NCBI GenBank assembly: GCA_002491945.1
Contig: DKWX01000014.1
Coordinates: 1 to 15,469, forward strand
DNA from: Porphyromonadaceae bacterium UBA7141
Lineage (GTDB): Bacteria > Bacteroidota > Bacteroidia > Bacteroidales > Muribaculaceae
Length of the DNA stretch: 15,469 nucleotides
Direction of reading: 5' to 3'
Part shown: positions 1 to 7,014 of the stretch, piece after piece
How the letters are laid out: every line of letters starts with the position of its first letter
Position numbering within the stretch: the stretch's first letter is position 1
Translations under genes and position numbers: made by a program
The notes under the pieces: generated by a model
Database searches by the model: none
The model's input: only the letters and a program-made list of their open reading frames with translations
What the model was told of the DNA's origin: nothing

Positions 1-2
1 AT

Positions 3-56
3 ATTCGACTGAACGACAAGCCGGAAGTGGCAAAAAGGAAGCCGCAGATTGTATAA
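3..56 (+). CDS. possible C-terminal fragment of a gene entering from the left edge
   Basis: An open frame enters the window from the left and ends at the TAA at 54-56. It reads IRLNDKPEVAKRKPQIV. Its codons resemble those of the neighbouring genes, and the sequence becomes clearly AT-rich right after the stop, as expected where coding gives way to spacer. It would converge on leuS. Seventeen residues are too few to identify a family, and chance openness over 54 bases is possible. Confidence 0.3.
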   Translation: MRLNDKPEVAKRKPQIV

Positions 57-84
57 AAGATTCCCTTTCACATTTGCTATCGGT

Positions 85-109
85 TAAATTTGAACACTTA
101 CTTAAGATA
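85..109 (+). repeat. intergenic motif, copy 1 (core ACACTTACTT)
   Basis: This 25-nt stretch matches 9200-9225 at about 22 of 26 aligned positions: TAAATT, a short variable part, ACACTTACTT, a one-base length difference, then GATA. Both copies are in the same orientation and both lie outside genes. This copy sits 10 bases beyond the leuS stop codon. Its nature is unknown: it could be a dispersed repeat, the end of a decayed mobile element, or a protein-binding site. Confidence 0.45.
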
Positions 110-119
110 CGGGATGTGA

Positions 120-2885
120 TTATCCCACTACTATATTGACGATTTTGCCAGGCACGACGATTACCTTGCGTACAGTCTTGCCTTCGAGCCATTTTGCGGC
201 TGCCGGGTCGGCCATGGCGATGCGTTCCACCTCCTTGGCGTCGGTGCCTGCGGGCACCTCGATAAGGAAGCGGGACTTGCCGTTGAAACTTACCGGATAT
301 TTCACAGTGTCGTCTTTGATGGCGGCTTCGTCCCATTCGGGCCATCGGGCATCGGCCACGGTGCCGTCATGTCCGAGGGTGTGCCAGAACTCTTCGGCAA
401 TATGCGGGGCGAACGGGGCTATAAGTACCGTGAATATCTCCATTGCGGCGGCTGAATCGGATTTTGCGGCGGTCAGTTCGTTGAGGGCTATCATGAATGC
501 CGCCACAGTGGTATTGAACGAGAAAGCCTCGATATCCATAGTCACCTTCTTGATGAGCTTGTGCATCGTCTTCTTCACCTCTTTCGGCATTTCGTCATGT
601 CGGGAAAGGTCGGCTTTGGAGAAGAGTCCCACGAGTTTGCGCAGGAAGCGGTTGACGCCGTCGATACCGTTTGTGTCCCAGGGCTTCGATTGCTCAAGCG
701 GGCCGAGGAACATCTCATACAGGCGTAATGTGTCGGCGCCATATCGCTCCACGATATCATCGGGATTGACCACATTGTACATCGACTTCGACATCTTTTC
801 TACAGCATATCCGCAGTGGTAACGGCCGTCTTCGAGTATAAACTCGGCATCGGCGAAATCCGGGCGCCATGCGCGGAAGCGGGCTGTGTCGAGAATGTCG
901 TTGCTGACCATACTGATGTCTACGCGTATAGGGGTCACATCGTAGTTGTCTTTCAGTCCGTGGCTGACGAATGTATTGGTGTCCTTGATGCGATAGACAA
1001 AGCTGGTGCGCCCCTGTATCATCCCCTGGTTGACGAGCTTGCGGAACGGCTCCTTGCGCACCACAAGTCCCAGGTCGAAGAGCACCTTGTTCCAGAATCG
1101 GGAATAAATCAGATGGCCCGTGGCATGTTCGGCACCCCCGATATAGAGGTCGACGTCCTGCCAGTATTCATCGGCTTCCCGGCTTACGAGGGCATCATGA
1201 TTGTGGGGATCCATGTATCGGAGATAATATGCAGAAGAGCCGGCGAATCCGGGCATAGTGCATAGCTCGATGGGATACCCCTCGGGGGTGGTCCACCCTT
1301 TGGCGCGTCCCAGCGGGGGCTGACCGTCGGCGGTGGGGAGATAGCTGTCGACTTCGGGGAGAAGCAGCGGCAGCTCTTTTTCATCCATCAGATAAGGGAT
1401 GCCGTCCTTGTAGTATACCGGGAACGGCTCGCCCCAGTATCGCTGACGCGAGAATATCGCATCGCGCAGACGATAGTTGACCTTTACTTTGCCCAGCCCT
1501 TTCTCTTCGATAAACTGCTTTGTGCGGGCGATAGCCTCCTTTACCTGCAGGCCGTTGAGATTGAGCTCCGGGCCTTCGGAATTAATCATTACCCCCTCCT
1601 TCGCATCGAAGCTTTCTTCCGACACGTCGGCACCCTCGATAAGAGGTATTACCGGGAGGCTGAAGTGGCGTGCGAAGGCATAGTCGCGCGAGTCGTGTGC
1701 CGGCACTGCCATGATGGCCCCGGTGCCGTAGCCGGCCAGTACATAGTCGCTCACATAGACAGGGATTTCCTTGCCCGTAAGCGGATTGATGGCATATGCT
1801 CCGGTGAATACGCCGCTGACACGCTTGTCGATCTGACGTTCGCGCTCGGTCTTATGTTTCACCTCGTCGAGGTATTTCTCCACAGCCTCCTTATGCTCCG
1901 GAGTGACGAGCCGGCGCACATAGGCCGATTCAGGAGCGAGCACCATGAAAGTCACACCGAATATGGTGTCGGCTCTGGTGGTGAAAATCTCAAGTTCCAG
2001 GTCAGAGTCCTTCACGCCGAAACGCATTTCAGCCCCCTCGCTTCTGCCAATCCAGTTGCGCTGGGTCTCCTTAAGCGATTCGCTCCATTCGAGTTCCTCC
2101 ATATCAGCCAGCAGACGTGGCGCATAAGCCGACACACGGAGACACCACTGATTCATCACGCGCTGCTCGACCGGATGGCCGCCACGCACGCTGACGCCTT
2201 CCGACACCTCGTCGTTGGCCAGCACCGTGCCAAGAGCCGGACACCAGTTGACCATCGTCTCCCCCTGATAGGCGATACGGTAGTTCATCAGCACCTCGCG
2301 GCGGCGGCGCTCATCCCAAGAGTTCCATTCATCGGCAGTGAAGACCAGGTCCTTGCTGCAAGCAGCATCAATCCCCTCTGTGCCGGAGGCCGCGAATCGC
2401 TCCGTGAGGCGCTCTATGGGGAGAGCCTTGTCGGCAATGCGGTCATAATAATGATTGAACATCTGCATGAAAACCCACTGCGTCCATTTGTAATAATCCG
2501 GGTCGCAGGTGCGCACCTCACGACTCCAGTCGAACGAGAACCCGATTTTGTCGAGCTGGCTGCGATATCGGGCAATATTCTCGGTAGTGGTCTTTTCTGG
2601 ATGCTGGCCTGTCTGGATGGCATACTGTTCGGCCGGGAGCCCATAAGCATCATATCCCATGGGGTGTAGCACATTGAAGCCCTGCAGGCGCTTGAAACGC
2701 GAATAGATGTCGCTGGCTATGTAGCCGAGCGGATGCCCCACATGCAGTCCTGCACCCGAAGGATAGGGGAACATGTCGAGGACATAGAATTTCTTTTTGG
2801 CCGGATTGATTTCGGCCTTATAGATGTCATTGTCGCGCCAGTACTTCTGCCAGCGGCTTTCAATTTCCTTATGATTGTATTCCAT
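120..2885 (-). CDS. leuS: leucyl-tRNA synthetase (class I)
   Basis: The gene charges tRNA-Leu with leucine in the cytoplasm (EC 6.1.1.4). The protein is 921 aa, longer than the roughly 860 aa of E. coli LeuRS. The class I HIGH signature is HVGH (residues 48-51) and KMSKS is at 697-701. The CP1 editing domain shows FTTRADTIFG (301-310) and GTGAIMAVPAHDSRD (387-401), ending in the Asp of the editing site. About 50 residues (roughly 149-200) are inserted before the VNWCP motif, and the zinc-module region that follows (213-245) keeps only the first Cys; both are usual for Bacteroidetes LeuRS as I know it. A leucine-specific domain of about 70 residues precedes KMSKS. I chose the start at 2885 because MEYNHKEIESRWQKYW is the canonical N-terminus. 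The frame stays open to 3041, but that extension has no family similarity and begins about where transcription is predicted to start. The leader is about 155 nt. Confidence 0.98.
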   Translation of the reverse strand: MEYNHKEIESRWQKYWRDNDIYKAEINPAKKKFYVLDMFPYPSGAGLHVGHPLGYIASDIYSRFKRLQGFNVLHPMGYDAYGLPAEQYAIQTGQHPEKTTTENIARYRSQLDKIGFSFDWSREVRTCDPDYYKWTQWVFMQMFNHYYDRIADKALPIERLTERFAASGTEGIDAACSKDLVFTADEWNSWDERRRREVLMNYRIAYQGETMVNWCPALGTVLANDEVSEGVSVRGGHPVEQRVMNQWCLRVSAYAPRLLADMEELEWSESLKETQRNWIGRSEGAEMRFGVKDSDLELEIFTTRADTIFGVTFMVLAPESAYVRRLVTPEHKEAVEKYLDEVKHKTERERQIDKRVSGVFTGAYAINPLTGKEIPVYVSDYVLAGYGTGAIMAVPAHDSRDYAFARHFSLPVIPLIEGADVSEESFDAKEGVMINSEGPELNLNGLQVKEAIARTKQFIEEKGLGKVKVNYRLRDAIFSRQRYWGEPFPVYYKDGIPYLMDEKELPLLLPEVDSYLPTADGQPPLGRAKGWTTPEGYPIELCTMPGFAGSSAYYLRYMDPHNHDALVSREADEYWQDVDLYIGGAEHATGHLIYSRFWNKVLFDLGLVVRKEPFRKLVNQGMIQGRTSFVYRIKDTNTFVSHGLKDNYDVTPIRVDISMVSNDILDTARFRAWRPDFADAEFILEDGRYHCGYAVEKMSKSMYNVVNPDDIVERYGADTLRLYEMFLGPLEQSKPWDTNGIDGVNRFLRKLVGLFSKADLSRHDEMPKEVKKTMHKLIKKVTMDIEAFSFNTTVAAFMIALNELTAAKSDSAAAMEIFTVLIAPFAPHIAEEFWHTLGHDGTVADARWPEWDEAAIKDDTVKYPVSFNGKSRFLIEVPAGTDAKEVERIAMADPAAAKWLEGKTVRKVIVVPGKIVNIVVG

Positions 2886-3045
2886 CGCAGTGATGTTGTG
2901 TGTGTAGTTTTCAGTATATGCTCCGTCTTGCCGGCGGCCGTCGAGAGGGGGCGGGTGCCACGCAGGGGTGCCGACTGCCTTGCGGCACAGAGTGAAGGAT
3001 AGGCCCGGACCGACAGGTTGGGTCAAGAGCCTATTGTTCAACTTG
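2886..3045 (-). other. long leuS leader with a hairpin
   Basis: About 155 nt lie between the predicted leuS transcription start (near 3040) and its ATG. The leader contains a perfect 6-bp stem, GTGCCG (2968-2973) with CGGCAC (2983-2988), around a 9-nt loop. I see no T-box (no specifier-loop arrangement, and the family is not known from Bacteroidetes) and no convincing leucine-rich leader peptide. A role in regulation is possible but not shown. Confidence 0.35.
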
Positions 3046-3077
3046 CAAATTTACTGAAAATCCTCTTAATCCGCAAA
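3046..3077 (-). promoter_or_regulatory. leuS proximal promoter (perfect Bacteroidetes consensus)
   Basis: Read on the minus strand there is TTTG (3077-3074), exactly 20 nt, then TAAATTTG (3053-3046). This matches the primary sigma factor consensus of Bacteroidetes, TTTG at -33 and TAnnTTTG at -7. Transcription should begin near 3040, which excludes the upstream in-frame extension of leuS as coding sequence. Confidence 0.7.
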
Positions 3078-3105
3078 TATAAGCGTGGATTGGCGCCGAT
3101 TCAAT
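3074..3105 (-). promoter_or_regulatory. leuS distal promoter, interlocked with the proximal one
   Basis: On the minus strand ATTG (3105-3102; consensus TTTG) is followed after exactly 20 nt by TATATTTG (3081-3074), a full match to TAnnTTTG. The last four bases of this -7 box are also the -33 box of the proximal promoter, so the two are offset by 28 bp and cannot both be fully occupied at once. Confidence 0.5.
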
Positions 3106-3230
3106 CAGGATTGGCACCCTTCATTAACATTTTTTTTGTGGAAACGGGGCGTAATCGGAATCTTCTGCAATGGGGGGATTCTATTGTCGGTAATTATTCG
3201 ATACGGAACGGAATTTTTGAGGTGTCCGGG

Positions 3231-3262
3231 TTTGCATATATCCGCGGATTTGGCTAATTTTG
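3231..3262 (+). promoter_or_regulatory. carbonic anhydrase promoter
   Basis: TTTG (3231-3234), a 20-nt spacer and TAATTTTG (3255-3262) give a perfect match to the Bacteroidetes -33/-7 consensus. The predicted start near 3268 leaves a leader of about 43 nt before the ATG at 3311. Confidence 0.7.
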
Positions 3263-3310
3263 AGTCATGTTTATCAACCTCTGAAATGGGGCAAAAAGAC
3301 TTCCTTGACA

Positions 3311-3850
3311 ATGATTGACGATATACTGAGCTACAACCGGGAGTTTGTGGCACGCGAAGGTTACCGCGAGTATGCCACATCCAAATATCCCGATAAAAAG
3401 ATTGCGATAGTCACCTGCATGGACACCCGCCTTGTGGAGCTGCTGCCGGCAGCTCTCGGCATACGCAACGGAGATGTGAAGATGATCAAGAATGCTGGGG
3501 GCACCATAACGCATCCGTTCGACTCAACGATGCGCTCCCTGCTTGTGGCCGTCTACGAACTCGGAGTGGAGGAGATAATGGTCATAGGCCACACCGGATG
3601 CGGAGTGCAGGGGATGAATGCCGCCGAAATGCTCGAACTCATGCGTGCCAGGGGAATTGACGAGGAACACATATCGCTCATGCGCCACTGCGGCATCGAC
3701 CTCGACAGCTGGCTGCACGGGTTTGATGACGGAGCCGAGTCGGTGCGCGAGACAGTCGACCTCATACGCAATCACCCGCTTATGACTAAAGATATACGTG
3801 TGGCCGGATACATGATGGATTCATCCACCGGAGCACTCGCTCTGATATGA
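3311..3850 (+). CDS. beta-class carbonic anhydrase (YtiB-like)
   Basis: The enzyme interconverts CO2 and bicarbonate with a zinc ion in the cytoplasm. It is 179 aa. CMDTRL (residues 37-42) supplies the first zinc Cys and the Asp-Arg dyad, and HTGCG (residues 97-101) supplies the zinc His and second Cys. The pattern TSKYPDKK-CMDTRLVELLP-NGDVK-AGG-THPF-MRSLLVAVYELG closely resembles Bacillus YtiB, a short beta-carbonic anhydrase. It has no signal peptide. I chose the ATG at 3311; a TTG at 3260 in the same frame overlaps the -7 box and cannot be the start. The gene is transcribed away from leuS from its own promoter. A role in supplying bicarbonate to carboxylases is inferred from the family. 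Confidence 0.93.
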   Translation: MIDDILSYNREFVAREGYREYATSKYPDKKIAIVTCMDTRLVELLPAALGIRNGDVKMIKNAGGTITHPFDSTMRSLLVAVYELGVEEIMVIGHTGCGVQGMNAAEMLELMRARGIDEEHISLMRHCGIDLDSWLHGFDDGAESVRETVDLIRNHPLMTKDIRVAGYMMDSSTGALALI

Positions 3851-3890
3851 AGTCCGGAAGCGGGCGATTGCCGAAATACCTGCAAAGGTA

Positions 3891-3922
3891 ATTGCACGCC
3901 CCGGGTATTTGTGCTATTTTTG
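3891..3922 (+). promoter_or_regulatory. promoter of the GH13 gene
   Basis: ATTG (3891-3894; three of four bases of TTTG), a 20-nt spacer, then TATTTTTG (3915-3922), which fully matches TAnnTTTG. The predicted start near 3929 gives a leader of about 80 nt to the ATG at 4009. Confidence 0.6.
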
Positions 3923-3932
3923 CATTCTGATT

Positions 3933-3969
3933 GCTGCGTCGCCATCGAAGTGGACGCCACTTCAGCAGC
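3933..3969 (+). promoter_or_regulatory. hairpin in the leader of the GH13 gene
   Basis: A perfect inverted repeat, GAAGTGG (3947-3953) and CCACTTC (3957-3963) with a 3-nt loop, is enclosed by a second pairing, GCTGC (3933-3937) with GCAGC (3965-3969). It lies just after the predicted transcription start. It could be an RNA structure that affects stability or translation, or a DNA operator. No U-run follows, so it is not a standard terminator. Confidence 0.4.
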
Positions 3970-4008
3970 CGGCGCTTGCACAAACAATAAAACTGAACTG
4001 ACAATAAT

Positions 4009-5394
4009 ATGAAATTCAAGCCTGTCGTAGCCGGGGTATTGCTTGCCTCGCTGATGATTCCAGCGGTGTCAGCAGCCGCATCCCAACCCAAAACCAATCC
4101 TGAATGGATAGAGAATGCCGTGATTTATGAGGCCAATCTGCGTCAGGGCACAGCCGAACGCAACCTCAAGGGGCTGCAGAAGCGTCTGCCTCAGCTTAAG
4201 GATTTGGGTGTTGACATCATATGGCTTATGCCCATACACCCGATAAGCGAGAAAAACCGCAAGGGCTCGCTCGGCTCATACTATGCAGTCAAGGACTATA
4301 AGAGCGTAAATCCCGAGTTCGGCACGATGGAGGATCTGAAAGAATTCGTGCGCACGGCTCATTCGCTGGGTATGAAGGTGATTCTTGATGAGGTGTGCAA
4401 TCACACAGGCTGCGACAACGCATGGGTAGCCGAAAATCCCGATTATTACGTCAAGAACGAGAAAGGGGAGATGTCCGGTCCCTTCGACTGGACCGATACC
4501 TATAAGCTCGACTACGGCAATCCGGCCACCTGCCAGGCCATGGCCGACGTGCTGAAATTCTGGATTACGGAGGCCGATATCGATGGTTACCGCTGTGACG
4601 TGGCCGGAGAGGTGCCCACATTCTTCTGGGAAGGAGTAATCCCCGAATTGAACGCCATCAAGCCCGTATTCATGCTTGCCGAGGCATCAAAGCCCGAACT
4701 GCTCAACTCCTTCAACGCCGACTATGCATGGCCTATGAAGGATCTGTTCAACGATATCTCCGCCACTCAGGGAGAGAATGCCTATGCCGTGGCGCAGAAA
4801 CAGAACCGCAAGGCCGCCCGCGCTGTTGATATCGTAGAGCTTATCGCCCGTCAGGATAAGGAATATCCCAAGGGCTCGATTCATATGAACATGGTCACCA
4901 ACCATGACCTCAACTCATGGGAAGGAACGGAATTCGAGCGCTACGGCAAAGGCCTTGGCGCATTCGCGGTGCTGAGCTACACGCTCCCCGGAATGCCGAT
5001 GATGTATACCGGTCAGGAAGTGGGATTCAACCACGCATTCGAGTTCTTTGAGCTTGACCCCAGTCAGCCCGATTATACGCACAATCAGATCACATCCTTC
5101 TATGAGATGCTCAATGCGCTGAAGCACAATCACTCCGCGCTCAACGCCTCTGGCCAGATGGACAGTATGCAGGTGTGGCAGACCACATCGCCTGATGTGC
5201 TTGCCTTCACACGCAGTGATGCCTCGGGCGATGCCGTGACAGTGCTCGTGAATCTCTCGGCAGGCGAGAACATGATTACATTCACCGACCAGGCCCCCTC
5301 GGCTGATTCAAAGATAAATTACTTCACCGGTGCTCCCGCCGAACTTCCGAATCATCTCGGCCCGTGGGAATTTCAGGTGTGGGTAAACGAGTAA
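4009..5394 (+). CDS. secreted GH13 alpha-amylase-family glycoside hydrolase
   Basis: This 461-aa enzyme should cleave alpha-glucan bonds in the periplasm. An N-terminal signal peptide is visible (basic start, hydrophobic residues 6-20, likely cleavage after the SAA around 21-23), with no lipobox Cys. The four GH13 regions are present in order: DEVCNH (127-132), GYRCDVA (193-199, nucleophile Asp197), the Glu225 acid/base in LAEA, and VTNHD (296-300, Asp300 as transition-state stabiliser). After the TIM barrel there is a short beta-rich C-terminal domain (about 385-461) and no carbohydrate-binding module. Exact specificity (amylase, neopullulanase or other) cannot be read from sequence. There are no SusC/SusD genes beside it, so it is not in a classical utilisation locus here. 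The leader before the ATG is A-rich with no SD. Confidence 0.93.
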   Translation: MKFKPVVAGVLLASLMIPAVSAAASQPKTNPEWIENAVIYEANLRQGTAERNLKGLQKRLPQLKDLGVDIIWLMPIHPISEKNRKGSLGSYYAVKDYKSVNPEFGTMEDLKEFVRTAHSLGMKVILDEVCNHTGCDNAWVAENPDYYVKNEKGEMSGPFDWTDTYKLDYGNPATCQAMADVLKFWITEADIDGYRCDVAGEVPTFFWEGVIPELNAIKPVFMLAEASKPELLNSFNADYAWPMKDLFNDISATQGENAYAVAQKQNRKAARAVDIVELIARQDKEYPKGSIHMNMVTNHDLNSWEGTEFERYGKGLGAFAVLSYTLPGMPMMYTGQEVGFNHAFEFFELDPSQPDYTHNQITSFYEMLNALKHNHSALNASGQMDSMQVWQTTSPDVLAFTRSDASGDAVTVLVNLSAGENMITFTDQAPSADSKINYFTGAPAELPNHLGPWEFQVWVNE

Positions 5395-5412
5395 TATCAA
5401 TATGACTATGTG

Positions 5413-5442
5413 TCGGGCCGGAGGTGCAGACCTCCGGCCCGA
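5413..5442 (+). terminator. strong hairpin between the GH13 gene and panB
   Basis: A perfect 13-bp GC-rich stem, TCGGGCCGGAGGT (5413-5425) with ACCTCCGGCCCGA (5430-5442), encloses the tetraloop GCAG. It begins 18 nt after the GH13 stop. It is followed by CGTCACAC and an A-run rather than a T-run, so it may be a poor intrinsic terminator, an mRNA 3'-end stabiliser, or a structure in the panB leader. No promoter consensus is visible between it and panB. Confidence 0.55.
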
Positions 5443-5468
5443 CGTCACACAAAAAACACAGGTAAAAA

Positions 5469-6290
5469 ATGTCAACCAACACAGTAGACAACACAAGAAA
5501 GGTCACAACCCGCCGGCTTAGCGAGATGAAGCAGCGCGGCGAGAAGATATCGATGCTCACGGCCTACGACTATTCGTCGGCCAAGATTCTCGATGCCGCC
5601 GGCATCGACTGCATCCTTGTCGGCGATTCGGCCTCCAACGTAATGGCCGGCAATCAGACCACTCTCCCCATCACCCTCGACCAGATGATATATCACGCCA
5701 AATCGGTCATGAAGGGCACAAGCCGCGCTCTTGTAGTAGTCGACCTCCCCTTCGGCACATATCAGGGCAACTCGAAAGAAGCTCTTGCATCAGCCATACG
5801 CATCATGAAAGAGAGTCATGCCGAGGCTGTGAAGATGGAGGGGGGATCGGAAATACGCGAATCGATAGAACGGATACTTTCGGCAGGAATCCCGGTGATG
5901 GGACATCTCGGCCTCACACCGCAGAGCATCAATAAATTCGGCACATATACCGTGCGTGCCCGCGAAGAGGCCGAGGCGCAGAAACTGATTGAGGATGCCA
6001 AGATGCTTGAAGAGGTGGGATGCTTCGCAATGGTCATAGAGAAAGTACCGGCCAAGCTGGCAGAGCGTGTGGCCAAAGAGGTGTCAATCCCGATAATCGG
6101 TATCGGAGCCGGCGGCGGAGTCGACGGGCAGGTGCTTGTGATGCACGATATGCTGGGGATAAATCAGGGGTTCTCTCCGCGTTTCCTGCGCCGATATGCA
6201 GATGTGGCCAGTGTGATGAACGATGCCGTGCAGCATTACATCCAAGACGTGAAAAGCTGCAACTTCCCCAACGAGAAGGAAAGCTATTGA
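5469..6290 (+). CDS. panB: 3-methyl-2-oxobutanoate hydroxymethyltransferase (ketopantoate synthesis)
   Basis: PanB transfers a hydroxymethyl group from methylene-tetrahydrofolate to alpha-ketoisovalerate, the first committed step of pantothenate and hence CoA synthesis, in the cytoplasm. The protein is 273 aa, the family's usual size. Visible family motifs are VGDSASNVMAG (51-61, metal-binding Asp53), VVVDLPFGTYQ (89-99, Asp92), VKMEGG (121-126, Lys122), GHLGLTPQS (145-153) and VIEKVP (189-194, the Glu191 base). The C-terminus FPNEKESY is typical. An A-rich stretch with no SD precedes the ATG, 26 nt after the hairpin at 5413-5442. panC and panD are not nearby. It may be read through from the GH13 promoter. 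Confidence 0.96.
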   Translation: MSTNTVDNTRKVTTRRLSEMKQRGEKISMLTAYDYSSAKILDAAGIDCILVGDSASNVMAGNQTTLPITLDQMIYHAKSVMKGTSRALVVVDLPFGTYQGNSKEALASAIRIMKESHAEAVKMEGGSEIRESIERILSAGIPVMGHLGLTPQSINKFGTYTVRAREEAEAQKLIEDAKMLEEVGCFAMVIEKVPAKLAERVAKEVSIPIIGIGAGGGVDGQVLVMHDMLGINQGFSPRFLRRYADVASVMNDAVQHYIQDVKSCNFPNEKESY

Positions 6291-6296
6291 TAAGCT

Positions 6297-6325
6297 GGAT
6301 GCGGCCTCCCTCCGATTCCGCATCC
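6297..6325. terminator. bidirectional hairpin between panB and the convergent gene
   Basis: A perfect 8-bp stem, GGATGCGG (6297-6304) with CCGCATCC (6318-6325), has a 13-nt loop. It fills the 37-bp gap between the panB stop (6290) and the stop of the opposing gene (6328). Neither strand has a clear U-tract, so the assignment rests on position and symmetry. Confidence 0.5.
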
Positions 6326-6327
6326 GC

Positions 6328-6831
6328 TCAGATAGGCGGCACACGCCGGGGAGATGCCGGACGTAAGGGATGGCCGCCGGCTCCGGCGGAGTCCGATGTG
6401 CCGGGAAAATAGATTTTAAGCGAGTCGGTGGCTTCGGCTGCCGACTCGCTTATGCTATCGGCGTAATCCGAACCGGAGATGCGCAGCCAGCGCCTCAGTA
6501 CCTCTAGACATATCACCCTTGTCAAGGCCGGCTGCAGCGCCTCTGTGTCCGGAGTAGACTCAAATGTAAACTCAAGAGCATTGCGCGAGTATCGCCAGCG
6601 CAGCAATGGGCCGGGGAAGCGTGCCGATATCAGCAAAGCGGCATCCTCCATGAGCAGCGCTATGAGAGCGGCATCGGAATCAAGAGCCGCTATGCGGGCA
6701 TATCCGGCAGGATTCTCTTCGCGTTTCATGCCGAGATAGGAACATACAAGTTTCAGATTATCCATCACATCCTGCAGTGTCACGCGCAGCGATGATGTGA
6801 CGGGAGGTGCGGATGTCGAAATGTAGCTCAT
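6328..6831 (-). CDS. hypothetical protein, 167 aa, unrecognised
   Basis: I do not recognise a family. The frame is open for 167 codons and uses the same codon preferences as its neighbours (ATA, CGC, TCG, GCC), and an AT-rich promoter-like region lies directly before the ATG, so I take it as real. The body (residues about 15-130) looks alpha-helical, with alternating hydrophobic and charged stretches and an Arg/Trp-rich segment (LLRWRYSRN, about 76-84). The last 25 residues are low-complexity, rich in Gly, Ala, Pro and Arg, and may be disordered. There is no signal peptide, membrane segment or Cys cluster. It diverges from the S24 repressor gene across 183 bp, so it could be a target of that repressor; this is inferred from layout only. 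Confidence 0.6.
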   Translation of the reverse strand: MSYISTSAPPVTSSLRVTLQDVMDNLKLVCSYLGMKREENPAGYARIAALDSDAALIALLMEDAALLISARFPGPLLRWRYSRNALEFTFESTPDTEALQPALTRVICLEVLRRWLRISGSDYADSISESAAEATDSLKIYFPGTSDSAGAGGHPLRPASPRRVPPI

Positions 6832-6844
6832 AATTTGCAGAATT

Positions 6845-6874
6845 CAAAGTTAAATATTAATTTAGCATTGCAAA
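6845..6874 (-). promoter_or_regulatory. candidate promoter of the 167-aa gene
   Basis: On the minus strand TTTG (6874-6871) is followed after 18 nt by TAACTTTG (6852-6845). Both boxes match consensus, but the spacer is two bases shorter than the 20 nt seen at the other promoters here, and transcription would start only about 10 nt before the ATG. The -33 box is itself the end of TAAATTTG (6878-6871), which could be an alternative -7 box. Confidence 0.35.
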
Positions 6875-6929
6875 TTTAATAAAGGCATTCAGGCCATATC
6901 CGGTAAGTATTGACCGATGGAGGCCGAGC

Positions 6930-6964
6930 GCTTTGGTTAAAGCCGCGCCGGCGCCCGTCGCGGC
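6930..6964 (+). promoter_or_regulatory. inverted repeats upstream of the S24 repressor (possible operator)
   Basis: Two adjacent, slightly overlapping dyads are present: GCTTT-GGTT-AAAGC (6930-6943) and GCCGCG (6942-6947) with CGCGGC (6959-6964), the latter enclosing the palindrome GGCGCC. They lie 50-85 bp before the repressor ATG. Autorepression through such dyads is usual for LexA/CI-type proteins, but no known binding consensus is recognised here. Confidence 0.3.
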
Positions 6965-7014
6965 CTGCCGTTATGTCTTAGAAAGAATATAAACCGATAG
7001 AAATCCCTACCGCC

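Noticed and set aside
1665..2669. 334-codon open frame on the plus strand opposite leuS
   Set aside because: Antisense to an intact LeuRS, with no family motif and no promoter or leader.
2886..3041. N-terminal extension of LeuRS, or a T-box leader
   Set aside because: The extension has no family similarity and begins about at the predicted transcription start. No T-box architecture is visible, and that class is not known from Bacteroidetes.
3260..3310. TTG start for the carbonic anhydrase
   Set aside because: It overlaps the -7 box TAATTTTG (3255-3262). MIDDILSYN at 3311 matches the family N-terminus.
6020..6412. 130-codon plus-strand frame across the panB end
   Set aside because: It lies in another frame of panB and runs through the convergent hairpin. 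The translation is Arg-rich and without motifs.
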